A stretch of DNA of 64,000 nucleotides from Megascapheus bottae (Eukaryota; Chordata; Mammalia; Rodentia; Geomyidae), in NCBI GenBank assembly GCA_024803745.1, contig JANJXV010000037.1, positions 4,787,001 through 4,851,000 on the forward strand, in the 5' to 3' direction. Under the pieces are notes generated by a model that ran no database searches, was not told the origin of the DNA, and saw only the letters and a list, made by a program, of their open reading frames with translations. This document shows positions 1 through 10,549 of the stretch, in pieces (positions within the stretch are counted from its first letter, which is position 1; each line of letters begins with the position of its first letter). The translations under genes and the position numbers were made by a program.

Positions 1-552
1 GGTAGTAAAGTGCCCGCCAAGGAAGCCAAAGTGCAAAACCCTGAATTTAAACTCTGGTACAGTAAAGAACAAAACGCTGTCATTTCCAACAGGAAAATAT
101 TACATTAAGGGAAATAAGGTCACACAGAAAGACCAGTTCACATACTTTTCTCTCTGTGGACAGTAACTGAATGGATTTCAGAGAAGAGAATAGGAATTAC
201 TGGAGGACAGGATGAGTAGGGAGGGAGAGTTTGGATAATGGGTACCAAAGCACAGATAGTAGTAATAAGTTCTAGTGTCACAACTTATAGTAATGTGGGC
301 CTAGTATGCAACACATCCATATTTTACAAAGGATGAGAGGGAGGACCTTGAAGCTTCCTAATATTAAGGAATACAGAGAGGTGGAGTATAGCGCAGTGGC
401 AGAGCCACAGGTTATTATAAACTGAGCCCCGAATCCAACCCCCAACAGCATAAAATAAACACATGCAAACACACGCGCATGGAATTATCAGTTACTTGGT
501 TTGATCAAGTATACCGTATATATGTACTGAAACATCAAAATTTACTTCATGC
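1..552. other. 3' flank, no gene seen
   Basis: AT-rich unique sequence. A degenerate tRNA-like SINE fragment may lie at 375-450 (GTATAGCGCAGTGGCAGAG, then GAATCCAACCCC). No exon or long open frame is credible. Confidence 0.5.
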
Positions 553-793
553 CAGACACTGGTGGCTCATTCCTATATAATCCTAGCTACTCAGAAGGCT
601 GAGATCTGGGGGGCCGGGAGTTTGGCCTAGTGGTAAGAGTGCCTGCCTAGAATGCACGAAAACCCGGGTTCGATTCCTCAGTACCACATACATAGAAAAA
701 AGCCAGAAGTGGTGCTGAGGCTCACGTGGTAGAGCTCTAGCCTTGAGAAAGTCCAAGGACAGTGCTCAGACCATGAGCCCAAGCCCAGGACTG

Positions 794-830
<37 letters not shown>

Positions 831-1005
831 AGAAGAAGGCTGAGATCTAGGGATAGCAGTTAAAGCTAACTGGGGCAAGAAAGTCCATGAGACTCTTATC
901 TCCAATTAAGTACCAGAAAAACAGAAGTGGAGCTGTGGCTCAAAAATGGTAGAGCACAAAGAGGCTCGGGGACAGCATCCAGGCACTGAGTTCAAGAGCC
1001 TTCTG
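553..1005 (+). repeat. 7SL-like/Geo dimeric SINE split by a younger IDL-Geo
   Basis: The left part (553-610) has GGTGGCTCAT and CCTAGCTACTCAGAAGGCTG, the 7SL/B1-like module. The rest resumes at 834 and ends with the Geo-type module (GTGGCTCAAAAATGGTAGAG, GAGTTCAAGAGCC). The interruption is the IDL-Geo at 611-833. Confidence 0.85.
611..833 (+). repeat. IDL-Geo SINE, nested, with perfect target-site duplication
   Basis: Full-length: GGCCGGGAGTTTGGCCTAGT start, B-box GGTTCGATTCC, Geo half, and an A tail of over 30 nt. AGAAGGCTGAGATCT is duplicated at 593-607 and 834-848. Among the youngest-looking copies in the window. Confidence 0.93.
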
Positions 1006-1014
1006 CTCTTTCTA

Positions 1015-1136
1015 AGTAGTTTATTAGAGATAAGAGTGTCAAGACTTCTCTGCCTAGTTGGCTTCAAACTGTGATCCTCAGATCTCAGCCTCGTGAGTAG
1101 CTAGGATTATAGGTGTGAGCCACCAGCACCCAGCAG
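1015..1136 (-). repeat. 7SL-like left monomer, antisense
   Basis: GATCTCAGCCTCGTGAGTAG, GGATTATAGGTGTGAGCCAC: reverse of the 7SL/B1-like module. The Geo half is absent or unrecognisable. Confidence 0.75.
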
Positions 1137-1238
1137 AAAAAATTCTTATTTCAACCAATAAAAATAATTTAAGATATAAAGTGTGTTATCTGTACTTCTG
1201 ATTAATAGATATAGCAACTATTCAAGACCATTTTTCTT

Positions 1239-1440
1239 TTTCTTTTTTTTTTTTTGCCAGTCCTGGGCTTGAGCTCAGGGCCTGAGTGCTGTCCTTGGAC
1301 TTTCTCAAGGCTAGAGCTCTACCACTTGAGCCTCAGCACCACTTCTAGCTTTTTTCTATGTATGTGGTACCGAGGAATCGAACCTGGGTCTTCATGCATG
1401 CTAGGCAAGCACTTTAACCACTAGGCCAAACTCCCGGCCC
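1239..1440 (-). repeat. IDL-Geo SINE with 17-bp target-site duplication
   Basis: Antisense copy from a T tract and GCCAGTCCTGGGC to ACTCCCGGCC. TCAAGACCATTTTTCTT is duplicated exactly at 1222-1238 and 1441-1457. Confidence 0.93.
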
Positions 1441-1457
1441 TCAAGACCATTTTTCTT

Positions 1458-1960
1458 ACTATAAAAAAGATGGAGAAAATTATTAGTCTAGCAAAAGAAA
1501 AGCCAATAATATTGTTTAAAGATCACCAACTTCTCCAAGTCCTTAGTTCATAGAACTGTGTATTAAACTAATTTTGTCATGAATGTGAAATAGCAATATT
1601 TATTAGGAGTATGTGTTGCAGAAGTGAATTTAGTGGCACAATGTCAAAATATGTATTATTTTCTTACAGACATCGAAACTGATTTGTTCTGAATGGCTAA
1701 TGGCTAAGGTGAAGTCTAAATTAAGTACAGCATTAAATATGAAGCAAGAAAAAATTTCATTTATTCATATGTTTAAACAGTTGCAGTTGTGTGGACTTCA
1801 CAAATTTTTATATCCACACATGCCCCCACACACACACTCATACCTAATTTCTGTAAAGTGACTTGAATTGCAAAAAGAGTAGCACCAAGTACACTGACAT
1901 TCCCTTACCTTCTTAAGATAAGCAATGTCAAAAGTACACAAACTCCAAACAAGCTATTAC
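1458..1960. other. 3' flank, unique AT-rich sequence
   Basis: No repeat family, exon or RNA gene recognised apart from a short CA-rich stretch near 1827-1837. Confidence 0.5.
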
Positions 1961-2155
1961 CAGGCATGGGTGGCTTAACTACTCAGAGGGCTGAGAGGGT
2001 CAATATTCGAAGCCAGCCAGGGGAAGGAAAACCCATGAAACTCTTCTTCCCAATTAACCAGAAAAAAAAAAGCAGAAAGTGGAGGTATGGCTGCCTTGAG
2101 TGGAAAAGCCAATCCCTGAGTTCAAGCCCCAGTAGTGGCATACACACAAAAAAGT
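1961..2155 (+). repeat. 7SL-like/Geo dimeric SINE, degenerate
   Basis: CCAGGCATGGGTGGC, GAAGCCAGCCAGG and CTGAGTTCAAGCCCCAGTAG are seen in order. Several internal deletions. Confidence 0.75.
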
Positions 2156-2164
2156 TGTCTATAT

Positions 2165-2388
2165 TTTTTTTTCTTTGTGGGTCATGGGTAACTCAGCCTG
2201 AGCACTGTCCCTGAGCTCTACAGCTCAAGGCTACTGCCCTACCCTTGAGCCAAGTCCAACTTCCAGTTTTCTAGAGGTTAATTGCAGGTAAGAGTCTCAG
2301 GTCCTTTTGTGCCCAGGCTGGCTTTGAACCTTGATCTCAGCCTCCTGAGAAGCTAGGATTACAGGCATGACCCACTATGCCCAGCTAA
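2165..2388 (-). repeat. 7SL-like/Geo dimeric SINE, antisense
   Basis: CACTGTCCCTGAGCTC, GGCTGGCTTTGAACC, CAGCCTCCTGAGAAGCTAGG and GGATTACAGGCATG in order; full-length. Confidence 0.85.
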
Positions 2389-3470
2389 ACGTCTATTTTA
2401 AAAACGATCAAATTTTCTTTAGGTTCAAGAAAGAGTAACAAGTAATTAGTTTAAAAACTTATGTATGCATTTCTACTTTAAAGATGAAAGGCCAACTTCA
2501 GGCTATTTCTGTAAGCAAAATAAATATGTAAGATAAATATAATATTTTATACCACATATATACATTTTTACAGGCTGTCAAAATAAGGAAGATAATGACT
2601 TCAAATGCAGCTCATAACTCAATAGGCTATTTTTCTAAACTGCAAAAGGTTAAAAATGGTCCCAGACAAGAATTTTTTACTTAATAAAAAGTGTCCTTCC
2701 ACACTGTTATGCAATAGAATAAAAACATCAAATGTATTGCATAGAAACTAGCGACTGTTACATAAACTTTTGGTTGCTGTATCCTGGGTAATAATGCAAA
2801 ATGTGTCTCATATTTGTGACGTGCTGTGAGAATACTCAGCCACTGCTGAGACTAAATTTTACCTTTTGGTGCCCCCTACAGACTCTAAAGGCTAAGCACA
2901 ATCCTAACAGAGTAAATTCTTATGTGTGTGTGGGGGGGGTGGGGGTAATTCAGGGCTAGAACTCAATACTTTGTGCGGAAATATATGTATGCATAGGTAA
3001 AAAGGCAGCGCTTGATCATGTAAGCAGCCTCAATCTGGTAATAAAAATCATCATCAAGCACAAAAGTAATTTGGACAAGGCCTGTATTTGTCCTATCACA
3101 CTTAAAACTAGTAGGAGAGATGCAATGTCACACAAGAGCTGTTGGGAGAAATGACTTTAGAAAGGACGTCCACCATTATCGGACTATAAAGAAGCCATGC
3201 GAAGAATTTTACTCACAAATTGCTTTAGAAAGGGGTGAGGGTTAAAACTGATATGGGGTGAGTTTGATGAGACTATATATCTATGTATGCATGTATGCAT
3301 GCATGTCTATATATGTGTATAGAAATGGTACAATGCAGTCCTTATACAACCAAAATGTGTTTGTAAAATTTGAAAATAGTTTTATCAACAGAAAAATGCA
3401 GAGTGATTATTTCTACCCCTCTTCTGGAAAATAATTGGGTAAACAACAATTGGAAAATGTAAGAACTAAT
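2389..3470. other. 3' flank, mostly unique sequence
   Basis: Holds a GT/G-rich run with a small antisense SINE fragment near 2920-2975 and a (TATGCATG)-type stretch at 3280-3320. No gene seen. Confidence 0.5.
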
Positions 3471-3474
3471 GGAT

Positions 3475-3682
3475 CAGGCAAGCAAGTAACTCACATGTGT
3501 AATCCTATGTACCCAGTAGGCTGAGATCTGAAGAACTCAGTTCAAAACCAAACTGTGAGACTTATATCCAATTAACCAGCAAAAAGCTGGAGTGGAGATG
3601 CGGCTCAAATAGTAGAGCATCAGCCTTCAGCAAAAAAGCTAAGCAACCGTGATTAAGGCATGGAGTTCAAGGTACAGTATTG

Positions 3683-3732
<50 letters not shown>
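3475..3732 (+). repeat. 7SL-like/Geo dimeric SINE with (CA)n tail
   Basis: Degenerate copy (CCAGTAGGCTGAGATCTG, TCCAATTAACCAGC, GGAGTTCAAGG). A (CA)n microsatellite at about 3687-3732 takes the place of the A tail. Confidence 0.78.
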
Positions 3733-3733
<1 letters not shown>

Positions 3734-3834
3734 TAAAACTAAAGCAGCTCAGTAGAGCTCCTCCAGAAAGTGATTAGAAACTAAAATGATGTAAGGCCAC
3801 ATTACCAAACCTCAATGAAAGCTGTTGACCCCAA

Positions 3835-4110
3835 GGGATGGGGGTGGAGGGCAGAAAGCAATAGAGGGTGATTCTGAGCAAAGCATGGCACATGTATGTG
3901 TGAGACACCATAATGAAGCCCTTGGATGCAATTAATACAAATTAAAAAATAAATGACAGGAGAGTAAAACAGACTCAGAGGGGGCAGACAGTAACGTGAG
4001 GGTGGAGGCCTAAGAAAGAAGGGGTACCAATGTGTGAAAAGTAATGCACCTACTATCTGGAGAATGTAACTGTAACCCCTCTATACATTACAATAAAAAT
4101 GCAAATTAAA
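3835..4110 (+). repeat. L1-like 3' tail (G-rich type)
   Basis: G-rich purine tract followed by GGGTACCAATGTGTGAAAAG, TAATGCACCTACTATCTGG and ACATTACAATAAAAATGC. The end matches the elements at 54884-55226 and 63032-63122. Family assignment is inference. Confidence 0.5.
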
Positions 4111-4179
4111 AATAAATGTAAGAGGATGAGGGTGGTGGGGATTGTTATTTTGCATGTAGAACAAAAACAATGAAACTGT

Positions 4180-4295
4180 TTTAAGAAAAGTGAGTGGGAT
4201 GGGGGAGGAGTAAGATTGATCAAGATACATTGTATACATGTGTGGGAATGTTAGAATGGAATCCCCTTGTACAATACATGCTAGGAAAAACAAAA
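4180..4295 (+). repeat. Possible second L1-like tail
   Basis: GGGATGGGGGAGGAG then GATCAAGATACATTGTATAC and CCCCTTGTACAATACATGC, the layout of a purine tract followed by a degenerate 3' UTR end. Confidence 0.4.
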
Positions 4296-4296
4296 G

Positions 4297-4400
4297 GCGG
4301 GGCACTGGTGGCTGGCAGCCCTGACATGTGTTACTCAAGAGGCTGAGATCCAGAGGAATACAGTCCAAAGGCAACTCCATCTTCAAAATAACCAGAAGGG
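4297..4400 (+). repeat. 7SL-like left monomer fragment
   Basis: GGGGCACTGGTGGCTGGCAG, ACTCAAGAGGCTGAGATCC. No Geo half follows. Confidence 0.6.
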
Positions 4401-4679
4401 GAGAGGAAGGGTGCAGTGGGCACTGTAGGCATAGATTCTGCCAAAAAACGTTCCAACCACCCACCCTTATCAATTAAAGCCCTAATATTTTTAATTTTTA
4501 GTATTGTTTTGTCAGCCCTGCTAGTTTTTAACCAAATTAACTGAATAGGGCAGAAAAGTCTGTGAAATTCCATCTTCAAATTACCCACCCACATGGGCAG
4601 GGTGGGTGGGGGGAAGTGCCAAAATTCCAAGCCCCCAATTAAAACCCTAGAACTCGGTTTAAAAATCAATCAATCAACT

Positions 4680-4881
4680 AAGCCAGGCAATAGTGACTCA
4701 TGCTTCTAGGTAGCTACTTAGAAGGCTGAGATCTGAGGATTGTGATTAAAAGCCAGAAAGTCCATGAGGCTCTTATCTCCAGTTAACCACCAGAAAACCA
4801 GAAGTAGAGTTATGGTTCAAAGTGGTAGAGCACTAGAGCCCTGAGTGTAAGCCCCACAGTCGACCAAAAAAAAGAAAAACA
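4680..4881 (+). repeat. 7SL-like/Geo dimeric SINE
   Basis: AAGCCAGGCAATAGTGACTC, AGGCTGAGATCTGAGGAT, CTCTTATCTCCAGTTAACC, then a shortened Geo half and an A tail. Confidence 0.85.
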
Positions 4882-5484
4882 AATTGAAGTCTCATTTTCA
4901 TCTAGAACAGCTAACAGACCTTCTCATGCTTGCACTAAAGGCGATAATTTGTGGTACTTATTGATTGCTACAACCACCACCACCACCAAACTAGAAATAC
5001 CTTGAGAGCACCTATCAAACACCTATCTGACCTTAATTTCACCTGTATCAAATCACCTATCTCAGAATACTGGATGGTTTCATTAACCCAAGGTTGATTA
5101 CAGAAAGGTAAGAGGACAAATGGCAGGCAATCTTGTTGGAAGGAGATCCCCTTTAGAAGAAACGAAGGTAATTTATAATACATGCAATGGCAATATCAGC
5201 TTTGATGAGTTCATCATGACTGGCTCTGTAAATATATCTTTGGGATGTTTAAAAAAAAAAGGCCTACAAAACAAGGTTTGCCCAGTGTTGGTCCCATTTG
5301 GTGTAAAAACAACCTTGACTATCATTGAAAAAAACCATAAAGTCCCGTGTTCACTAAATCCTATCTGAACAGGAAGTAGGCTTTAGTGGCTTTATCTTTG
5401 TTTATCATTTATCCCTGGCTTTAGCACAAATCAGTAAAAAAGTCATTTCTGTTCATTTGAGCTCCATTTTAGCAAGACATTTGC
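4882..5484. other. 3' flank, unique sequence
   Basis: Contains a short (CAC)n at 4972-4987. The open frame at 5120-5368 has no homology I recognise and no splice support. Confidence 0.5.
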
Positions 5485-5489
5485 CTGTT

Positions 5490-5815
5490 TTTTTTTTTTT
5501 AAACTCAGTGTCTGGGGGCTGTCCCAGAACTTTTTTTTACTGAAGTGACTGCTCTACTCGAGCCACAGCTTCACTTTTAGGTGTTTTGGTGCTTCATTGG
5601 AGGAGGTTTTTTTTCCTGTGTGTTTAACAATGATCCTTCAATCTCAGCCTCCTGAGTTTTTAGGGTTACAGGTGTAAACCACCAGTGCCCAGTTGAGCCA
5701 CTTCACTTCCAGCTTCTTGCTGGTAATACAAGTCTTACCGTCTGGCTTTAAACCGAGTTCCTCAGATCTCCTGAGTATTTAGGATTACAAGCGTGAGCCA
5801 CCAGTGCTTGGCTGA
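5490..5815 (-). repeat. Two adjacent degenerate 7SL-like SINE copies, antisense
   Basis: CAGCCTCCTGAG and TTACAGGTGTAAACCACCAG near 5645-5690, then CTCCTGAGTATTTAGGATTA and GTGAGCCACCAGTGC near 5768-5810. Confidence 0.7.
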
Positions 5816-6058
5816 TCCATTTTTCCAACTGTTTTTTACCCAATTCTCTTCCAGAGTGGAGCTGGAAATCACTTGATCATTCTGCACATTTTTGCTGATG
5901 AAATTATTCAACACAATTACATTCAGAATGCCTGCTCCCTCCCAAAGTAAGAGATAAGATTTAGATATGTACAATCTATTCAAAAAGCTACACATCGCTT
6001 TCCCTTTACATACTATACACAGTATGAATAAAACTTACTTGAAAAAAAAAGCAGAATT

Positions 6059-6147
6059 TGGGGCTGGGAATGTGGCTTAGTAGTAGGCCTTACCATGCAG
6101 GAGGCCCTGGGTCCAATTCTTCAATACCACAAAAACAAACAAAAAAA
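6059..6147 (+). repeat. ID-type monomer SINE
   Basis: GGGGCTGGGAATGTGGCTTA, GGGTCCAATTCTTC, then an A-rich tail. This is the tRNA-Ala-like half without a Geo partner. Confidence 0.8.
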
Positions 6148-6174
6148 AAGCATCATTTACTATAGTATTTTCTT

Positions 6175-6381
6175 TTCTTTTTTTTTTTTTTTTTGCCAGT
6201 CCTGGGCTTAAGCTCAGAGCCTAAGCACTGTCCTTGGATTTTCTCAAGGCTAGAGCTGTACCACTTGAGCCTCAGCACCACTTCCAGCTTTTTTCTATGT
6301 ATGTGGTACCGAGGAATCAAACCTGGGTCTTCATGCATGCTAGGCAAGCACTTTAACCACTAGGCCAAACTCCCGGCCCCA
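6175..6381 (-). repeat. IDL-Geo SINE with 16-bp target-site duplication
   Basis: Full-length antisense copy. ACTATAGTATTTTCTT is repeated exactly at 6159-6174 and 6382-6397. Confidence 0.93.
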
Positions 6382-6478
6382 ACTATAGTATTTTCTTGAA
6401 TATGCTGAAACGTAAGAGCAATTCTCCTTGGGTAGTGCATAATCACTTGAAGTAGAATATTAATATGCATGTATTTAA

Positions 6479-6755
6479 GGCCAGGCATGGCATTTTCTTA
6501 CTCAGGAGGCAGAGATCAAGTCTCATGATTAACAGCCAGTCTGGAAAAAAGTTAACCAGACCCCAATGTCAACAAACAAGCCAAGTGGACATCTCAACTG
6601 TGCAGCACGTATGTGAACTCTTATATGTCATGGAAAGAAAGAAAAAAGAAGAAAAAAAAAAGAGCAGGGGATCCAAGGCAAGATTCAAGTGGTAGAGAAC
6701 TTGCATAGCAAACTCAAAATTCTGATTTCAAATCTCAGTACTGACACAAATTAAA
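6479..6755 (+). repeat. Degenerate composite SINE (7SL-like start, tRNA-like end)
   Basis: GGCCAGGCATGGCA and ACTCAGGAGGCAGAGATC at the start; TTCAAGTGGTAGAGAACTTG and TTTCAAATCTCAGTAC at the end. Confidence 0.6.
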
Positions 6756-6896
6756 AAATTAGTAGTTTTTAAAACAACAGCTTAGGTGATGGTATATTTT
6801 CCTTTCCTTTCCCATCACCACCCAGTCCTTCATGTGAGGATCTCAGATTTGTTTCTCCATACAACCCTTCATAACACTTAGAACTTATATGTTTAA

Positions 6897-7050
6897 TTTT
6901 TTTTAAAACCAATCTTTTGCCTTGAACTCAGGACATGGGCACTGTCTCTGAGCTACTTTGCTCAAGGCTAGCACTCTACTATTTGAGGCACAGAACCACT
7001 TCTGGATTTTTGTTTATGTGACACTGACACTAAGCTACATTCCCAGCCTA
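6897..7050 (-). repeat. Degenerate Geo-containing SINE, antisense
   Basis: GCCTTGAACTCAGGAC, CTCAAGGCTAGCACTCTACT and ACATTCCCAGCC in order. This is the last SINE before the SINE-free interval. Confidence 0.65.
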
Positions 7051-7449
7051 ACTTTAAAGAATCCTTTACCAGACTTTCCCTTTGTACCCCAGATTGCTCT
7101 TGGATTCTCAATACATGAAGTTCAAAGGCCCTAAAAACTTTGGCTTTCATTTCCCGCTCTGCCCCGAGCAATTCTATTGGGTATCTACAGCCAGAGGCTT
7201 TGAACTCCATACTGAGGGGTACTCATACGTCCATGAATCCAACACAAAACATACAGCCCGACCTAGTATTCACAAACAAGCACGCATGCATGCACACGCG
7301 TGCACACAAACACACGCACACATTTCCTTTCTTCCAGAACAAGCCAGAATTACAGCTCTTTTAGTGATTGTTATAATTTTTGGAATGGTTCATAAGTTTT
7401 CTGATTTTTTTTTGAATTTTAATATTTTCATCTTTTTGCTTTTTTTCCC
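7051..7449. other. Flank next to the 3' UTR
   Basis: Unique apart from an alternating purine/pyrimidine stretch at 7270-7322 (GCATGCATGCACACGCGTGC). Open frames here run through that stretch and are not credible genes. Confidence 0.4.
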
Positions 7450-7475
7450 AATTGTGAACCATTCCATATTGCATC

Positions 7476-7481
7476 TTTATT
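7476..7481 (-). promoter_or_regulatory. Candidate polyadenylation signal AATAAA
   Basis: The minus strand reads TTTTGCAATAAAGATG here. It is the most distal canonical hexamer before the repeat-rich flank begins. Nothing in the sequence proves its use. Confidence 0.3.
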
Positions 7482-8108
7482 GCAAAAGTCAACATGCTTC
7501 TTAGAAATTCAGATTGTAATTGATAAAACAAACATTACATATATGAATTTAAATGTATAAACAGTTAGAAATCCAACAATATCTCCTATTATACTATTAC
7601 ACAAGTTCACAATTTTGTAAAAACTATAATACAGGCATACTATACATCAAGAGGAACCACTATTCCTTTTCACATGATTTTTTTCTTTTTGAAATAATGA
7701 TCCATCACCATGGGCCTTTTTCAATCGTAACAAGACTGCTTCCCGATTTTTTTCCTTTTAGCTGCTGACAAAACTTTCTCAATGTTCCATGAAGAAACAG
7801 AGGGAAATTTCCATTCTTTGGGGTTACGTTTGTAGGCTCGGGTAGAAATCTATCTAGTAAATCAGACTGACCTAACCAGGTTAGTGGCTGTTGTTGCTGA
7901 TCAGCTACTTGTAAAAGGTATCATATACATTAAGAACAGCAGAATTTGCCTCTGATGCTGGAAGTTACTTTTGTAAATAAAGACATGAAGAAAACAAGTC
8001 ATGGTAGCTATTCACTTTTAAGAGAAACCTAACAGTTGGGGACTAACTGGAAGGTAGGGTAAAAACAATCCCAAAGTGAGGAGGGGAGTGGAGGGGTCAA
8101 TGTGTATG

Positions 8109-8116
8109 TATGTACA
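8109..8116 (-). promoter_or_regulatory. Candidate Pumilio response element (UGUACAUA)
   Basis: Exact match to UGUANAUA in mRNA sense within the probable 3' UTR. It overlaps a short GTAT-rich stretch, so it could also be chance. Confidence 0.3.
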
Positions 8117-8602
8117 TAGACAATCTATATTAACTTGGGATTTTATCATATAATTAATCCATACTTTTAATTCATTTTCAAGAGACAAACTTGTTTTAGG
8201 ATTCTTAGGAAGTACATTTAAAGTATTTTAGTTCTACCTAAGGTATACTGAAAATTCAAGTTTTATACAAAGGACTGTAAACCTTAATTAAAAAAAAACA
8301 CAAAAAACACAACTATCTGCTCTTCCTTTCTGTACCTTTCTCTTTCATTCCCTGTCCCCAATAACTAAAGAGTCAAACAAATCCTCAACTCTCTCTATAG
8401 TCAATGTAGTAAGATATTAATTTTGAGGTTAAAAATCATATGAAAAGGAATTTCATTCTGTCAACTGTCTACTGAAAATTTTCTTACAGCTCCATTAATT
8501 TACTGTAATTCTCAGTTCCCAAATACAAAAATACAACAATTCTTATTGAAATCTATACGCTGGTAGTTTTAGTACACAAAAGAAAAAAAAACCCAAACAA
8601 AT

Positions 8603-8610
8603 TATTTACA
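8603..8610 (-). promoter_or_regulatory. Candidate Pumilio response element (UGUAAAUA)
   Basis: Exact match to UGUANAUA in the mRNA sense, inside the probable RBM27 3' UTR. Two more exact matches lie at 8109-8116 and 9172-9179. Confidence 0.4.
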
Positions 8611-9171
8611 AAATTATACAGTTTAAGAAAAAACTTTGTACAAAAAATATATAAATCCTTTGTTCCCTCTATCACGCTTAAACTGTTAGGACTCAAAATA
8701 TTCACCACAATGAATCTTTCAAAATATATACTGACTGAGCCACAGACATTAGGAAAATTTCATTAGAGTCGATGGAGGAATAAGGAGCAAGATTGCTTAC
8801 TGTAGGTTCCCCATTCTTCATTTGAGCTTATTTTAGTGTCAGTGCAATCAGAAAACACAGTAACTTAGAAACAGGTCCTTATTATGAAGGGAGTACATGA
8901 ACTTAAAAGATCCTGTTTTGAGACCTCATCCCGGGGGAAGAGGATGGGCAGAATATGGGATTTAACCTCTTGTAACTAAGTCAATCTATAGTCCTGATGG
9001 TTTTAAGTTTCTTAGTGAAGAGTTTCTATTGTGAGAAAGTCTACCTCAGGAAAGAAAATCCTTGCTATACTGATCACCAAGAACACTGAAGCCAACAGGA
9101 AGTTTCAAATTGTTATACCACCACACACATTAAAAACACAGATGTATATATCTTTGAAAAAAGTGACATCC

Positions 9172-9179
9172 TATGTACA
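9172..9179 (-). promoter_or_regulatory. Candidate Pumilio response element (UGUACAUA)
   Basis: Third exact UGUANAUA match in mRNA sense, in otherwise unique 3' UTR sequence. Confidence 0.35.
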
Positions 9180-10465
9180 TTAATCATTTTATTTCCCCAG
9201 GGGCCAGAAAAGTGTAGTGTTGCTCCTCTGCTTTTCCATCTAACATTCAGAACACAAGGACGTAAATTTACATATATATTTTACTTAACAGATACTCTAT
9301 ACAGTGTACAGTGAAAGTACACACAGTAAAGGAAACTGCCTACTGAAGTATGCATATGTTTATGAAAAGCAACAAGCTACAAAATTAGGAAAATATAAGA
9401 TCATCTGACCACTGTCAAGTTAGAACTCCACTTATTACTGGCACACCAGTATCCTCCCCACCCACTCCCTCCAGGTGCTTCAACATCATGGTTTAAATTT
9501 AATTAAAGAATTTTAGACACTTTTTAATCCTTTTGTGTAATGATAACTAAAGCTTTAAAAGGAAAAAAAAAAGGCTGGCACTTTCCTCCCCTAAAAATTC
9601 TTCCTTTATTCTCATCAAAACATCCCTTATTTATTGAAGTGTTAGTATAAACCTCTTAATGAGGTATGATTCTGGGCAGCCCTGTAAAAGCACTTTATCT
9701 CTAATTAGGCCTATTAATAAAAAGGGATAAGGAAGAAAAGAAGAATTCAAAGGAGGCAATAGGTACAAGCCTTCTACATTTTGAGCTTTAAAAAGGGGGA
9801 TGGGGAGACCAACTGTCAAAGCAAGGGGTGGGAGGCAGCGAAGTTTGCAGTTAACACAGAGAGGGGAAGGCCGACAGCCTGCAGCACTGATGGACAGTGT
9901 TAGTTGGGATTTTCACTGGCAAACTACTACACAGGAAAAACTCTGAAAACATCTTGACGTTGAATACAAATTAGACTCTACAATTTTAAAAAAAATTAAA
10001 TTTACTTCTCTTCCAAAACATCTCTTGAAAGCAAAGGGCATTTTAATTACAAATATCTCCTGTCTGACGACCCATTCATAATAGGTGAGTTAAGAGATTC
10101 CAGGCAATTTTGACATTTAATGAAATTTTATCAGCAGATTATAATAAAAATAAGATTTCTGAACACCCTGTCATTTACATCATAATCCAACACCAACAGC
10201 AACAAAAACAGGCGGTGTGGAAAGTAAGGCTCTAGATCCATGTCATTCCTGCGGGTCTTCACAACTGTGTAAGTCACTAGGCCTTTGGTGCTTTAATATC
10301 ATGTACAATTATGAGATGTGTTTAAATAGCAAAGTTGCTGTCCTTAAACCTATTGTGTTGAAAAGAAAAATAAAATTTTTTTTGGCTCATTGACTTCTTT
10401 AAATAATTTTAAAAAGTTGTTCTTCTAAACAATATTCCTAAAAATTATACAGCTTGCATCAGATT

Positions 10466-10549
10466 TCATCTTCGCCATGAACGAGACTCATATTCATCTT
10501 CATCTTCATCGTCATCATCATGCAAGAACAAATCTGAGGTTTCTGTTTC
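10466..10549 (-). CDS. RBM27: RBM27 last coding exon: acidic tail and stop codon
   Basis: 84 nt, 27 codons plus TGA (10466-10468). It encodes [20 protein letters not shown] and ends SRSWRR. The run of Asp/Glu followed by a basic end is the RBM27 C-terminus. The acceptor is CTTCAG at 10550-10555. The same exon continues as 3' UTR. Confidence 0.97.
   Translation of the reverse strand, partial: ETETSDLFLHDDDDEDEDEYESRSWRR

Larger units (their letters stand above)
7450..10465 (-). other. RBM27: Probable RBM27 3' untranslated region
   Basis: AT-rich sequence directly after the stop codon, with no recognisable SINE, L1 or coding exon. From about 7050 to 11050 no SINE is seen, whereas elsewhere they occur roughly every 0.5-1 kb; this fits a constrained transcribed end. 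The 3' limit is a guess: AATAAA on the minus strand lies near 7476-7481. Other AATAAA hexamers (near 9187, 9605, 9630) could mark shorter ends. Confidence 0.45.

Noticed and set aside
611..680. tRNA-Ala gene (A and B boxes present)
   Set aside because: The match is the left half of IDL-Geo, present in dozens of diverged copies with A tails and without an intact cloverleaf.
3685..3732. Regularly spaced repeats as a CRISPR array
   Set aside because: This is a dinucleotide microsatellite in a vertebrate genome; no spacer structure exists anywhere in the window.
5120..5368. 82-codon open frame on the + strand
   Set aside because: It has no homology, biased composition or splice context, and a length expected by chance in AT-rich DNA.
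1..7449. An exon of a neighbouring gene downstream of RBM27
   Set aside because: No open frame with consistent splice sites or recognisable protein similarity was found; POU4F3, the next gene in human, has no visible part here.
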